DNA of 64,000 nucleotides from Clostridiaceae bacterium JG1575 (GCA_002838815.1 LQGW01000035.1:52015-116014); one strand, 5' to 3'; shown: positions 54,807-63,392, numbered from the stretch's first letter. Numbers and translations are program-made. Notes: generated from the letters alone by a model not told the origin.

Positions 54807-54989
54807 AATTCAATTATCCAGAGGGGAATTGGCGACTCGCTTCAAGAGGAAAGGGTTCTTGGATAGGAGGGCAAAAGATCCTCTTCCAGGTGTTTTCCAA
54901 AGGGTTAAAAAGGCAGTGTTTGGCCTAGGCCCTGCCAAAGCACTAGGCCCAGATGGTTTAGCGCCCGCTGCGGGTGGAGGGGCGAACCC

Positions 54990-55202
54990 ATGGTTCTCCT
55001 GCGTGATCCAAAGAAGAGGCGGAGGGTTTTTTATGCGATGGGTTGGATCTGCAGGCACCTCCTTAGGCCTTTGCTGCATTTTACCGGGCTTTTCGAGGCT
55101 TTTTCAAAAAGGGATTTTACGGCGCGAGGTTCTGCGACTACACTAAAGGGGAAGAGTTCCCAAGAGGGCGAGCGACACTTAAGAAGGAGGGGGCACGGAT
55201 GA
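54990..55202 (+). CDS. Possible small basic protein, unknown
   Basis: This 70-residue frame begins at an ATG preceded by GGAGGGGCGAACCC and ends in an ATGA overlap with the next small gene, a coupling pattern rarely due to chance. The product is strongly basic (KKRRR near residue 8) with a hydrophobic middle. No homology is recognised. 54733-54989 shows only the terminator. Confidence 0.4.
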   Translation: MVLLRDPKKRRRVFYAMGWICRHLLRPLLHFTGLFEAFSKRDFTARGSATTLKGKSSQEGERHLRRRGHG

Positions 55203-55423
55203 AAAACAAAGAGGGGCGGGGGCCCTTAATTGCTGCCGCAGCGGCGCTGGGCGCCATAGGTATTTATTACGGCGTGTTGATGTATGAGCTTATTCGGGGA
55301 GGAAAGAACACAGCAAACGGCGTGGGGAGCCCTCCACACTCAAAAAAAAGCGGATCGAAGGGGCCATTGAAGCAAACCAAAAGGATCCCATCGAAGGAGG
55401 CGCCAAGGGATCTTGGTGAGTGA
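55199..55423 (+). CDS. Small single-span membrane protein, unknown
   Basis: This 74-residue product has a basic N-terminus, one hydrophobic helix (LIAAAAALGAIGIYYGVLMY, about residues 10-29) and a charged, Lys/Ser/Pro-rich tail, suggesting an N-in anchored peptide. AAGGAGGGGG lies 5 nt before the ATG. It follows the 54990 frame with an ATGA overlap. No family is recognised. Confidence 0.55.
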   Translation: MKNKEGRGPLIAAAAALGAIGIYYGVLMYELIRGGKNTANGVGSPPHSKKSGSKGPLKQTKRIPSKEAPRDLGE

Positions 55424-55584
55424 AGGAGTCGTGGGTCCATCAGCGGCGTACCCTAAGAGAAAGGGCCGTACCCGGGGCCGACTTAAAGATAAAAAGAAGA
55501 CAACAATCATTGCACAGCCTATTTGCTGCAAAAGCATGCGTTACGGTAAGATGAGGTCATGATGCAAAAAAAGAGGGTGGAACG

Positions 55585-56541
55585 ATGCAATCCAAGGAAT
55601 CGCCGATGAGCGAGGAACAAATCAGACAGGCCGTTGAGGCGGCGTACCAACAGGGGACCCAATGGCTGGGCCAAGGCAACGTCGCAAATTATATCCCGGC
55701 CCTTGCTAAGGCAGATCCCAAACAACTGGGGATCTGTGTGCAGACCCTTTCAGGGCATTGCTATGAGGTGGGGGATACTAGGGTTCCTTTTACGATGCAA
55801 AGCGTGGCCAAGGTGCTATTGTTGGTGTTTGCTTTAAAAGAGCTTGGGGCCGAGCGGGTCTTCGCCAAGGTGGGCGTGGAGCCCACAGGGGATTCCTTTA
55901 ATTCCATCGTGAAGCTCGAAACCAAAGGCCACCACCCCCTCAACCCGTTCATCAACGCAGGCGCTATTGCCACTATGAATCTGGTTTTGGAAGAAGGGAA
56001 TGCATTCTCTGATTTTTTGGTCTTTTTGGAAGAGCTGTTGGGGCGTAGCCCCATCGAAATGGAGGAGCGGGTGTATCGCTCAGAGAAAGAGACGGGGGAT
56101 TTGAACCGTTCCCTGGCGTACTTTATGAAATCCGACGGAGTTCTTCAGGGCGATGTGGAGCGGACGTTGGATGCGTATTTCCGCATGTGCTCGATCTTGT
56201 GCGATGCCAGAGATTTGGCGCATTTTGGCTTGATGCTGGCCCAAGATGGCCACGATCCGCGCACCGGGAAGCTTATGTTAGATCCCTATGACTGCTCTTT
56301 GGTAAAAACCCTGATGGTTACTTGCGGCATGTACGACTCCTCGGGAGAGTTTGCCATTAAAGTAGGCATGCCGGCCAAAAGTGGCGTGGGGGGCGGCATC
56401 GTGGCGTTGGCTCAAGGAAAGCTCGGAGTGGGCATTTTCAGCCCGGCTTTGGATGAAAAAGGCAACAGCCTCGCCGGAGCCAAAACGCTGGAGAGACTCT
56501 CCCAAGCCTTGGATCTGCATTATTTCAAAGGAAGTCACTAA
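55585..56541 (+). CDS. glsA: Glutaminase
   Basis: GlsA (318 residues) hydrolyses glutamine to glutamate and ammonia in the cytoplasm. The serine-beta-lactamase-like fold has its nucleophile in FTMQSVAK (Ser73-x2-Lys76). Further landmarks are EPTGDSFNSIVKLE, HPLNPFINAGAIAT, RSLAYFMKS-like NRSLAYFMKSDG, and the C-terminal GMPAKSGVGGGIVAL. All are characteristic of GlsA. GAGGGTGGAACG precedes the ATG. An HTH/TPR regulator follows 39 bp downstream and may control it. Confidence 0.95.
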   Translation: MQSKESPMSEEQIRQAVEAAYQQGTQWLGQGNVANYIPALAKADPKQLGICVQTLSGHCYEVGDTRVPFTMQSVAKVLLLVFALKELGAERVFAKVGVEPTGDSFNSIVKLETKGHHPLNPFINAGAIATMNLVLEEGNAFSDFLVFLEELLGRSPIEMEERVYRSEKETGDLNRSLAYFMKSDGVLQGDVERTLDAYFRMCSILCDARDLAHFGLMLAQDGHDPRTGKLMLDPYDCSLVKTLMVTCGMYDSSGEFAIKVGMPAKSGVGGGIVALAQGKLGVGIFSPALDEKGNSLAGAKTLERLSQALDLHYFKGSH

Positions 56542-56580
56542 AAGGATACGGGTTGGACGGCTTCGATCAGGAGGATCCTT

Positions 56581-57786
56581 ATGCAAGAAGATTTTTATCA
56601 TCCCAAGCGGGTGGGGCGAATGCTTAAGCTGGCCCGTTTGAAAAGCAATAAGCAGCTCAAGGAAGTAGCCCTTTCCCATTGCGCCATCAGTACACTCTCT
56701 AAGATCGAAAGTGGGCGTCAACGCGCTCACCCGGACCTCTTAATTCACCTGTATCGGGAACTGAGCATCACCTACCACACGGATCCCCAATCGCTTTTGA
56801 GGTGGCGTCAAACCATGGAGGCCTTTTGGCGATGCGATGCCTATTGGCGCCCCTTTGATCTGAGCGTTCTTTGGCAGTCGACCAGCGCCATTGAAGCGAG
56901 CCCCCTCTCCTTGGAGTGGTTGTTGATTCGCTACCATGAAGAGAAGGACGAAGAGCAACGCGAACAAATGAAGGGGCTTTTAAAGCAACTTGAGGACGTC
57001 CTTTCGGATACCGAAAAGGGTCGCTTTTATCATGCTCGATCTCCCTTTGACCCAGAGGATGCGCAGAGCGTCCAAGAGGAAGCTTTTAAGCTGTTGAAAA
57101 CCGCCCATGCGGGCATTGGCTACCTCGAAAGCCTCTATCGCTTAGGATCCTTTCGTCGTTTGTTGGAGGAATCCCAGAGTGTTTTGGAGCTTGCGCTCAA
57201 AGAGGGCAACACCGCCGCTTTGGCAAAGATGTATTTCCTGCGCGGCACCGTGTATGCTTCCTTGGATCAAATCGAGGGAATGATTCAAGAATACACCCGC
57301 AGTCAGAATCTTTTGTGGGGGACGCCCTGGCAACGGCTCAACGAATCCATCGAATACAACCTCGGGGCAACGTATCTTTCCTTAGGGGATTTGGCGCTGG
57401 CCCAAGAGCATTTGAGCAAAATTATAGAACGCTCCCCCATCGTTTGGCATAAATTGGCCCTGCTGTATCACCGCCTTGGGGAAACAAAGAAGGCTCAGCA
57501 GGCCCTGGACTCTTTTGCTAAAAGCCACGAGGGGGAGGATCGCATTACGGTCCTTTTGGAGCGCTCAGCGCGCATGGAGTTTTCAGGAACCCTCATGACG
57601 TTGGAAGGCATTGCGCTACTGGAAGAAATGATGGCCCTTTTCCAACGTCTGGGACGCATTGGTTCCTTTATTTTTTATCGCGAACCGCTGAAAGAAGCAT
57701 ACAAAGTGCACCGCATGTACAAAAAGGCCCTGGCCTTGGAGGAAGCCTTTGCAGCCATCCCCGACCGAGGCCTTTCCCCAAACTAA
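56581..57786 (+). CDS. HTH regulator with helical (TPR-like) domain, Rgg/PlcR type
   Basis: This 401-residue protein has an N-terminal Xre-like HTH (VGRMLKLARLKSNKQLKEVA, then STLSKIESGRQRAHPD, residues 11-60). About 330 residues of paired helices follow, resembling the TPR repeats of Rgg/PlcR regulators that bind peptides or other signals; NLGATYLSLGDLALAQEHL and LALLYHRLGETKKAQQAL are typical repeats. AGGAGGATCCTT precedes the ATG. It is directly downstream of glsA, suggesting a shared transcript. The signal is unknown. Confidence 0.85.
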   Translation: MQEDFYHPKRVGRMLKLARLKSNKQLKEVALSHCAISTLSKIESGRQRAHPDLLIHLYRELSITYHTDPQSLLRWRQTMEAFWRCDAYWRPFDLSVLWQSTSAIEASPLSLEWLLIRYHEEKDEEQREQMKGLLKQLEDVLSDTEKGRFYHARSPFDPEDAQSVQEEAFKLLKTAHAGIGYLESLYRLGSFRRLLEESQSVLELALKEGNTAALAKMYFLRGTVYASLDQIEGMIQEYTRSQNLLWGTPWQRLNESIEYNLGATYLSLGDLALAQEHLSKIIERSPIVWHKLALLYHRLGETKKAQQALDSFAKSHEGEDRITVLLERSARMEFSGTLMTLEGIALLEEMMALFQRLGRIGSFIFYREPLKEAYKVHRMYKKALALEEAFAAIPDRGLSPN

Positions 57787-57825
57787 GCCCCAAGGCTCTT
57801 TGGACCCTCGTTTGTCAACAAAAGA

Positions 57826-57884
57826 AACACCCGCTCCCAGACCCTCGCACAAGAGGGCCGAAGAAGGAGCGGGTGCTTTTTATG
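57826..57884. terminator. Bidirectional terminator between the regulator and the peroxiredoxin
   Basis: ACACCCGCTCC pairs with GGAGCGGGTGC-type arms over a long loop; CTTTTTAT follows on the plus strand and TTTCTTTT on the minus strand, between convergent genes. Confidence 0.75.
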
Positions 57885-57898
57885 GATGGAGGGAATGA

Positions 57899-58507
57899 TT
57901 ATTTGTTGTCTTCGACGGACCATTCTTTCCAAACGTTCCCCACAAGGTCAGGGGAAGGCGTTAAGGTCTTTTTCTCCGGGGTCCAGTTGGAGGGACAGGC
58001 CTCTTTGCCCTCAGATTCACGAACCTTTTGCAGGGCCTGGATCTGACGGATGGCTTCTCTTGGATTCCGGCCAACCGAGGGGGTGAGCACTTCAAAGGCT
58101 TGGACGATGCCGTCGGGATCGATGATGAAGGATCCACGGAAATCTACGCCGCCGTCTTCATCATAAACACCGTATGCTTTTCCCATTTCTCCACCCTTAT
58201 CGGTGAGCATGGGGAAGGGAACACCGCTCTTATTCATCTTCGAGATTTCCTGTTCGCTCCACACTTTGTGGGTGAAAATGGAATCGGTGCTTACGGCGAG
58301 AATCTGAACGCCCATGTCTTCAAAGACCTTTGCTCTAGCAGCAACTGCTGCAACCTCGCTGGCTCAGACGAAGGTGAAATCTCCTGGATAAAAGAAGAGA
58401 TAAACCCACTTTTTCCCCTGGAATTCAGAGAGCTGTACTTGGCCGAATCCGCCATTGGTAAAGGCATTAGCCACAAAATCTGGTGCTGGTTTTCCTGCAC
58501 GAATCAT
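57899..58507 (-). CDS. Selenocysteine-containing 2-Cys peroxiredoxin (in-frame UGA)
   Basis: Read through the TGA at 58366-58364, this frame gives a 202-residue AhpC/Prx1-type peroxiredoxin. It begins [11 protein letters not shown], runs to [10 protein letters not shown], then the UGA falls exactly where the peroxidatic cysteine belongs. It continues [20 protein letters not shown] and [15 protein letters not shown] to the resolving EACPSNW. The catalytic Thr of T-x2-C (TFV-U) and the later [14 protein letters not shown] are intact, so the only lesion is the UGA. A SECIS-like hairpin follows at the right distance. Known selenocysteine peroxiredoxins (PrxU) occur in amino-acid-fermenting Clostridia. 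The ATG at 58507 follows AAGGAGG. The residue after UGA is Ala, not the usual Pro. Confidence 0.87.
58326..58366 (-). promoter_or_regulatory. SECIS-like element and Sec UGA codon
   Basis: Counting the U of UGA as 1, bases 16-29 form the hairpin GCAGCAGTTGCTGC with G22-U23 in its loop, preceded by GGTT. In E. coli fdhF the loop G-U is at 23-24 after GGTTGCA, almost the same layout. It lies in coding sequence, as bacterial SECIS elements do. Confidence 0.72.
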
Positions 58508-58572
58508 AATCAATATCCTCCTTGGTCGTTGCATTTCGGGGATCGTCCCCACTGCTTTGATCCTAACACGAT

Positions 58573-58587
58573 TGAGAGTTATTTTCA
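58573..58587. promoter_or_regulatory. Fur/PerR-like box overlapping the peroxiredoxin promoter
   Basis: TGAGAGT-T-ATTTTCA is a 7-1-7 imperfect inverted repeat close to TGATAAT-N-ATTATCA. On the minus strand it overlaps a TTGAAA (-35) that is 17 bp from TAGGAT (-10, extended by TGT). Peroxide or iron control of the peroxiredoxin is plausible. Confidence 0.4.
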
Positions 58588-58750
58588 ATAAATAATGGAA
58601 TGATTCTAAAAAGGAAAAAATCACAAAGAATTCTGACGATATTTTTGAAATGCTTATTTTCTTATCAAAAGCTTTTTAAAGTATTTTAAGTAGTAATTCT
58701 CTGTATTGTTTTCGAAAAAATCAACATTCTATTCCGTTAAAGATTATTGT

Positions 58751-58756
58751 TATAAT
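58751..58756 (+). promoter_or_regulatory. Promoter of the ABC exporter pair
   Basis: TGTTATAATG is an extended -10 (TATAAT at 58751-58756), only 18 bp before the TTG start, so the leader is very short. The surrounding 58508-58774 sequence is AT-rich and has no gene. Confidence 0.5.
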
Positions 58757-58774
58757 GAACACGAGGTGATGCAG

Positions 58775-60544
58775 TTGAAGCCCATACGATATTTGATGCG
58801 GCAAATTCGTGAAATACAACCCCAAATGTACGGGATCTTAGGGTTCTTTACGGTGCTCTCCGCGCTGATGCCCTTTCTTTGGATCAGTGTGCCCCCAGCG
58901 TTAATTGCCTTATCGCTTCAAGAAGATTCTCAGCGCATGGTGTTGATGCTGGCCGGAGCGGGCGTCCTTGGCGCTTTGGGCGTATTTTTGCTTTCATTTC
59001 TTCGGGGCAATTACCGTATGCGTATGAATGCCGTGCGCTATCATCTGTTGCAGACGGTGCTTGAGGCGTCCCTTCAGATGCCTTTCCACTATACGTTGCG
59101 GAAGGAGCGTCTGGAGGAACTGGAACGAGCCAATCAGGCGGTGCTCAGTCCTTTTCAGGGGGCTGGGGGCTTCATGCTCAAGGTTTTGGATCTGCCGGGA
59201 ATCCTCATCAGCCTATTGGCTATGACGGGTCTTTTTACCTGGCTGTCTCCTCAGATGATGCTGTTCATGGCCTTCATTACGGCCGTGCATCTGGGCCTTA
59301 ACATCTTACGGGCCAAGGTGCAGGAAGAAGAGGTTCAGCAAGCCATTCCCACCGAGCTTAAGATCCGCCATCTGACGAGGGAGATTCAAGACCCGCTGGG
59401 ACGAAAAGATTTGATGATGTATCAATTCTTTCCACTCTTTCAGGAATACACCCAAGGATGGATGCGCGATTTAACCGAGCTCGTCCAAGTGTTTTCTAAA
59501 AAACAGATTCGTCTGCAGGTATTTTTAGCTCTGGCGGGATTCTTGAAGGATTTGGTGGTTTTTTGGATATTGATCCGCAGGGTTTTAAATGGCAGCCTCA
59601 ATGCGGCTTCTTTTTTATTCTACGTCGGCCTGACCCAGTCCTTTCTGCTGCTTTCGGCACAACTTATGGAACTGGTCACGGAAGTGAAGGCGGATGCCGC
59701 CCGGTTTGTACCTTATTTGAACTTCTTAAAGGAGCGAGAAAACTGGCAAGAGAGCGCCTGTGCATTAGCGCTTCCTGAGGGCCCTTGGACAATCCAATGG
59801 GAAGACGTATCCTTTTCTTACCCTGAAGGGGATCGACCCGTTTTGGATCATTTCAATCTGACGATCCGAGCGGGGGAAACCCTGGCGCTGGTGGGCGACA
59901 ACGGATCGGGAAAATCCACCTTGGTGCTTTTGCTGTGCCGCCTCTACCCCCCCACCAAAGGGCGCATCTTGATCAATGGTGTGGATCTTTGGTCCTTGGA
60001 TGAGGAAGCCTTTCGCGCACATATCGCCGCTGTCTTCCAGGACGCCAGCCTCTTTCCCTTCACCCTCGCAGAGAATATTGCCTTCTCCAAGGAGATCGAT
60101 GCGATGTGCCTGCAAGAGAGCATGGAGGCCTCGGGACTCTCCCAAGTTGCTGCGCATTACCCCAAGGGTGCGGATACGCCCCTTTTGCGGGTTTTCTTCA
60201 ATGACGGCGTGGATTTATCAGGGGGACAGCGCCAAAAACTCTATCTTGCCCGCGCACTTTATAAAAAGCAGAGTTCCCTTTTGATTTTGGATGAACCCAC
60301 GGCGGCCTTGGATCCCTTAGCGGAAAGCGCCTTGTATCAAAAATTTGCTTCGCTCACACAAGGAAAAACCGGACTGTTTATTTCCCACCGGCTGGCCTCC
60401 ACGGCGTTTTGCGATCGCATCGCTTATTTGGAAAATGGCGCCATTCGTGAAGAAGGAACCCATGAGGAGCTCATGGCGCGAAAGGGAGCGTATTACGAGC
60501 GCTACACATTGCAAGCCCGCCATTATCAGGAGGTGACCCCATGA
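58775..60544 (+). CDS. ABC exporter half-transporter A (membrane + ATPase)
   Basis: This protein of about 589 residues has an N-terminal six-helix exporter domain and a C-terminal ATPase. The ATPase has LVGDNGSGKSTLVLLLC, Q-loop AVFQDASLFPFTLAENI, signature LSGGQRQKLYLARALY, Walker B LLILDEPTAALD with the catalytic Glu, and switch His in FISHRLAS. The start is taken as TTG at 58775 after GAGGTG with 6-nt spacing; an ATG at 58769 abuts it and the frame extends to 58706. It overlaps the next half-transporter (ATGA), so the two form a heterodimer. Substrate (lipid, drug or peptide) is unknown. Confidence 0.88.
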   Translation: MKPIRYLMRQIREIQPQMYGILGFFTVLSALMPFLWISVPPALIALSLQEDSQRMVLMLAGAGVLGALGVFLLSFLRGNYRMRMNAVRYHLLQTVLEASLQMPFHYTLRKERLEELERANQAVLSPFQGAGGFMLKVLDLPGILISLLAMTGLFTWLSPQMMLFMAFITAVHLGLNILRAKVQEEEVQQAIPTELKIRHLTREIQDPLGRKDLMMYQFFPLFQEYTQGWMRDLTELVQVFSKKQIRLQVFLALAGFLKDLVVFWILIRRVLNGSLNAASFLFYVGLTQSFLLLSAQLMELVTEVKADAARFVPYLNFLKERENWQESACALALPEGPWTIQWEDVSFSYPEGDRPVLDHFNLTIRAGETLALVGDNGSGKSTLVLLLCRLYPPTKGRILINGVDLWSLDEEAFRAHIAAVFQDASLFPFTLAENIAFSKEIDAMCLQESMEASGLSQVAAHYPKGADTPLLRVFFNDGVDLSGGQRQKLYLARALYKKQSSLLILDEPTAALDPLAESALYQKFASLTQGKTGLFISHRLASTAFCDRIAYLENGAIREEGTHEELMARKGAYYERYTLQARHYQEVTP

Positions 60545-62355
60545 AGCATCTGATTCGTATCTACCGCCTGGTGCAGGGGCGGCAGCCCCGATATGCGCTC
60601 TGGCTTTGCAGCGCGGCCGTCATTGGGGGAGTGGCGCCGTTGCTGAACATCTTAGTGCCCAAATACATCGTGGATGAGCTTTTGGGACTGCCGCGTGTTG
60701 AGGTCTTGGGGGATTGGGTCCTGATTTATGCCCTGGGCAACCTCATGGTTGCGCTGATCCTCTCTTTTTTGGACGTTCGGCTCTTACAAGGCGCCGAGCT
60801 CCTACATTCGGAGTTGAAGATGCGTCTTGCGGAAAAGTCTGCAGGACTCACCCTTGCTCAAATGGAAGAAAAAAGCACGCTGGATCTTTTAGAAGGCAGC
60901 CGGTTTGCCATGGATTCTGCGTATTCCCTTCAGCAGGAAATGAAGCGGGCAGGCACCTCCTTGGTGAGTTTTCTTGGGGTTAGCCTTATCGTCGTAGGCT
61001 ACAGCCCTCTCTTATATCTGTTTTTATTGGGGTTGGCTTTCTTGATCGCCCCCATTTTAAAAAGCCTGCGCCGGCTGGAAGAAGACAGCAACCAACGCAG
61101 CATACCAGAGGATCGGGCCTATACCTACTGCGCCCACTTGGCGGAGAATTTTCGCTACGGCAAAGATTTAAGGCTCTATCAGGGCGTGGCTTTGGTCAAA
61201 AATTACGCCAAGGAAATTATGGATCGAATCTTACGCATCAACCATCATTATTTCACGCGTCAGGGGAGCCTTTTGGGGCTTTCGGCAACGCTTCTTGAGG
61301 GGCAGTCTGTCTTGAGTGCTTGGATTTTAGGGCGGCGGATGCTAGAAAAAGCACTCCCCGTAGGCTCCTTCGTGATGCTCTTTGGCGCCTGTCGGCAAAT
61401 GGGACGATCCCTGCAGGATCTTATGGTGAGCGGCAATCAGATTCGCATCTGCAACTTGCTCTTTGAACCCTTGTGTCGTTTTTTGGACTTGGCGGAGCAA
61501 CAGGCCCAGATGGAGCGACCGGTCGACGAAGAGGCGGCGACCAAGGCGTTGGCGGCAGCGCGTCGGGGCCACGTGGACGTTCGCTTGGAAAATTTGAGCT
61601 TCACCTACCCAACGGATCCCAGACCGGTGCTAGAAAACCTCAGTCTGCGGATCCCTCAAGGAAAGCGCACGGCTTTGGTCGGCACCAACGGCGCAGGGAA
61701 AAGCACCCTCGTTAAGCTTCTTTGTCGCCTTTATGAGCCCAGCGGCGGGCGAATTCTTTTAAATGGCGTGGACGTCCGAGATATTCCTTTAGCGGACTAC
61801 CAAAGAATCGTTGCTCCAGCTTTTCAGGATTTTCGACTCTTTCCCATCCGCATTGATGAAAACATAACGGCCCTTCCTTTTAGTAAGCAGTCGCCGGAGA
61901 TTTTAAAGACCCTGCGGGGGATAGAAATGCGCATGGGGTTGCGCGAGCTCATCGAGGGATTGCCCTTGGCGGAGGCGACGTACCTTTCCCAAGAGATTGA
62001 CGATCAAGGAATTCTTCTCTCAGGTGGGCAGGGGCAAAAGCTGATTTTGGGGCGCACGCTCTTTCAAGACCGCGCTTTATTGATCATGGATGAACCCACC
62101 GCTGCCCTAGATCCTCAAAGCGAAGAAGAGATTTTCCAGACCATGCTGGACGTCAGCGCCCAACAGACGTCGCTATTCATCTCCCACCGACTCTCCAGCA
62201 CCCGCTACGCAGATCATATTTTGGTTTTGGATCAAGGCCAGCTCCTGGAGGAAGGAACCCATCAAGAGCTGATGCGTCGGAGCGGTCTTTACCGCACGCT
62301 CTATCAGACACAGGCCAAGCCCTATTGGGCCCTTACCGAAACCCATCAGACGTAA
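60541..62355 (+). CDS. ABC exporter half-transporter B (membrane + ATPase)
   Basis: This 604-residue partner of the preceding gene has a six-helix exporter domain (about residues 15-310) and an ATPase. The ATPase has LVGTNGAGKSTLVKLLC, Q-loop AFQDFRLFPIRIDENI, signature LSGGQGQKLILGRTLF, Walker B LLIMDEPTAALD and switch His in FISHRLSS. Both halves keep the catalytic Glu, unlike many heterodimeric exporters with one degenerate site; the second signature has Gly in place of Arg (GGQGQ). It starts within the stop of half A. The Xre/DUF2178-like pair lies 270 bp downstream. Confidence 0.9.
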   Translation: MKHLIRIYRLVQGRQPRYALWLCSAAVIGGVAPLLNILVPKYIVDELLGLPRVEVLGDWVLIYALGNLMVALILSFLDVRLLQGAELLHSELKMRLAEKSAGLTLAQMEEKSTLDLLEGSRFAMDSAYSLQQEMKRAGTSLVSFLGVSLIVVGYSPLLYLFLLGLAFLIAPILKSLRRLEEDSNQRSIPEDRAYTYCAHLAENFRYGKDLRLYQGVALVKNYAKEIMDRILRINHHYFTRQGSLLGLSATLLEGQSVLSAWILGRRMLEKALPVGSFVMLFGACRQMGRSLQDLMVSGNQIRICNLLFEPLCRFLDLAEQQAQMERPVDEEAATKALAAARRGHVDVRLENLSFTYPTDPRPVLENLSLRIPQGKRTALVGTNGAGKSTLVKLLCRLYEPSGGRILLNGVDVRDIPLADYQRIVAPAFQDFRLFPIRIDENITALPFSKQSPEILKTLRGIEMRMGLRELIEGLPLAEATYLSQEIDDQGILLSGGQGQKLILGRTLFQDRALLIMDEPTAALDPQSEEEIFQTMLDVSAQQTSLFISHRLSSTRYADHILVLDQGQLLEEGTHQELMRRSGLYRTLYQTQAKPYWALTETHQT

Positions 62356-62628
62356 CATAGACCATCAAAGGTGAGGTGTTTTTTCAACGGGGGCTAACGG
62401 CAGAGAACAAACTCATGGAGAATCTCCGACGAGGTGAGAGGCACCATGGGCGTTGAATGGGCGGGTTCATTTCTAAAGAGGTCAAGTCCAGAGCTTGCAA
62501 TGGGGGTTCCCGGCGGAGGGGTTGAGGAGAACTCAAGACTCCAAATAAATGGAAAGCTAGCTTGACATTTAAGCGGAAATAGAGGATCATTAATGAAAAG
62601 CGAGCGTTCCATTAATGGAGAACAGAGG
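62356..62628 (+). other. Intergenic region upstream of the Xre gene
   Basis: About 270 bp with no recognisable gene. It contains TTGACATTTAAGCGG near 62561, a possible -35 for the regulator. No clear terminator was seen after the ABC pair. Confidence 0.4.
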
Positions 62629-62832
62629 ATGAAAAATCGACTTGAAGAAATAAGAAAGATCAGGAAGATACGACAGGAGGACTTAGCGGAAGCATTAGAG
62701 GTTTCGCGCCAAACCATTGGATCGATCGAAAATGAACGATACAACCCCTCGATTCTCTTGGCATTTAGAATTGCAAGATTTTTTGAGATGCGCATTGAAG
62801 ATATTTTTCTCTACGAGGAGGAAACAAAATGA
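62629..62832 (+). CDS. Small Xre-family transcriptional regulator
   Basis: This 67-residue protein is a single HTH_3 domain: MKNRLEEIRKIRKIRQEDLA, EVSRQTIGSIENERYNPS and FEMRIEDIF. This is the compact YozG-like type that commonly precedes a small membrane protein. ATG at 62629 gives the family N-terminus, with GGAG 8 nt upstream; an ATG at 62593 is in frame with an AGAGG site. ATGA overlap with the next gene suggests a self-regulated pair. Confidence 0.9.
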   Translation: MKNRLEEIRKIRKIRQEDLAEALEVSRQTIGSIENERYNPSILLAFRIARFFEMRIEDIFLYEEETK

Positions 62833-63251
62833 AAAAACAACTGTTCTTTGTCGCGCTAATCATTGGGATCAGCAGTTTTTTGTTGAATCTCATTTTGGAT
62901 ACGATCCCTAATCTTTCGTCGACACTGGGCGAATCTCGGTGGATCATCATCGGTATTTCCGTAGGTTTGATCGGTGGCGTTTCCTCCGCTTTATTAAGCC
63001 GTGCGCAATACAAAAGGGATCCCGAATTAGCAAAAAAGGCTCGGATCCTTGAAACGGATGAACGAGCGATACAAATCAGGAAAACGGCAGCGTATGTTAT
63101 GTGGTTTGTGACCATGATCCTCTGGGCCCTAATGACCGTGGTCTTCGCCCTGATGAAAATGATGCCTGCGGCCTGGATCACCCTGGGGGCCATGATTCTT
63201 TTTATCCTCTTGTATGGGATGTTGATTCTCAGATTAGATAAAAAAATGTAG
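62829..63251 (+). CDS. Four-helix membrane protein paired with Xre (DUF2178-like)
   Basis: This 140-residue protein has four predicted membrane helices in two hairpins (residues 5-25, 38-58, 88-108, 112-132). Between them is a cytoplasmic loop DPELAKKARILETDERAIQI whose TDERAIQI pattern is typical of DUF2178-like proteins that accompany small Xre regulators. Function is unknown; such pairs are thought to respond to envelope conditions. Translation is coupled to the regulator. Confidence 0.75.
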   Translation: MKKQLFFVALIIGISSFLLNLILDTIPNLSSTLGESRWIIIGISVGLIGGVSSALLSRAQYKRDPELAKKARILETDERAIQIRKTAAYVMWFVTMILWALMTVVFALMKMMPAAWITLGAMILFILLYGMLILRLDKKM

Positions 63252-63326
63252 TTTGCACGAAAAAGCCAACCGGATTTTTGGAAGAATTCTGGGCTTTCCC
63301 TGAAAGTTCGAAAGGATCCCAAAAGC

Positions 63327-63373
63327 AAAACCCTGCAAAGATTCCTGATGCGATGGATTCTTGCAGGGTTTTT
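63327..63373. terminator. Bidirectional terminator between convergent genes
   Basis: AAAACCCTGCAA (63327-63338) pairs with TTGCAGGGTTTT (63361-63372) with further pairing of GATTC and GGATTC inside. T runs follow on the plus strand and, as AAAAGC preceding, partly on the minus strand. Confidence 0.75.
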
Positions 63374-63392
63374 GAATATTCTAAAACGGAAG

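Noticed and set aside
54829..55146. 105-codon frame downstream of the permease
   Set aside because: No ribosome site and low-complexity Gly/Pro/Arg content; the 54990 frame on the same strand fits better.
58364..58366. Frameshift or nonsense mutation making the peroxiredoxin a pseudogene
   Set aside because: The two halves are in the same frame, the only lesion is TGA at the catalytic position, and a SECIS-like hairpin follows; selenocysteine explains it better.
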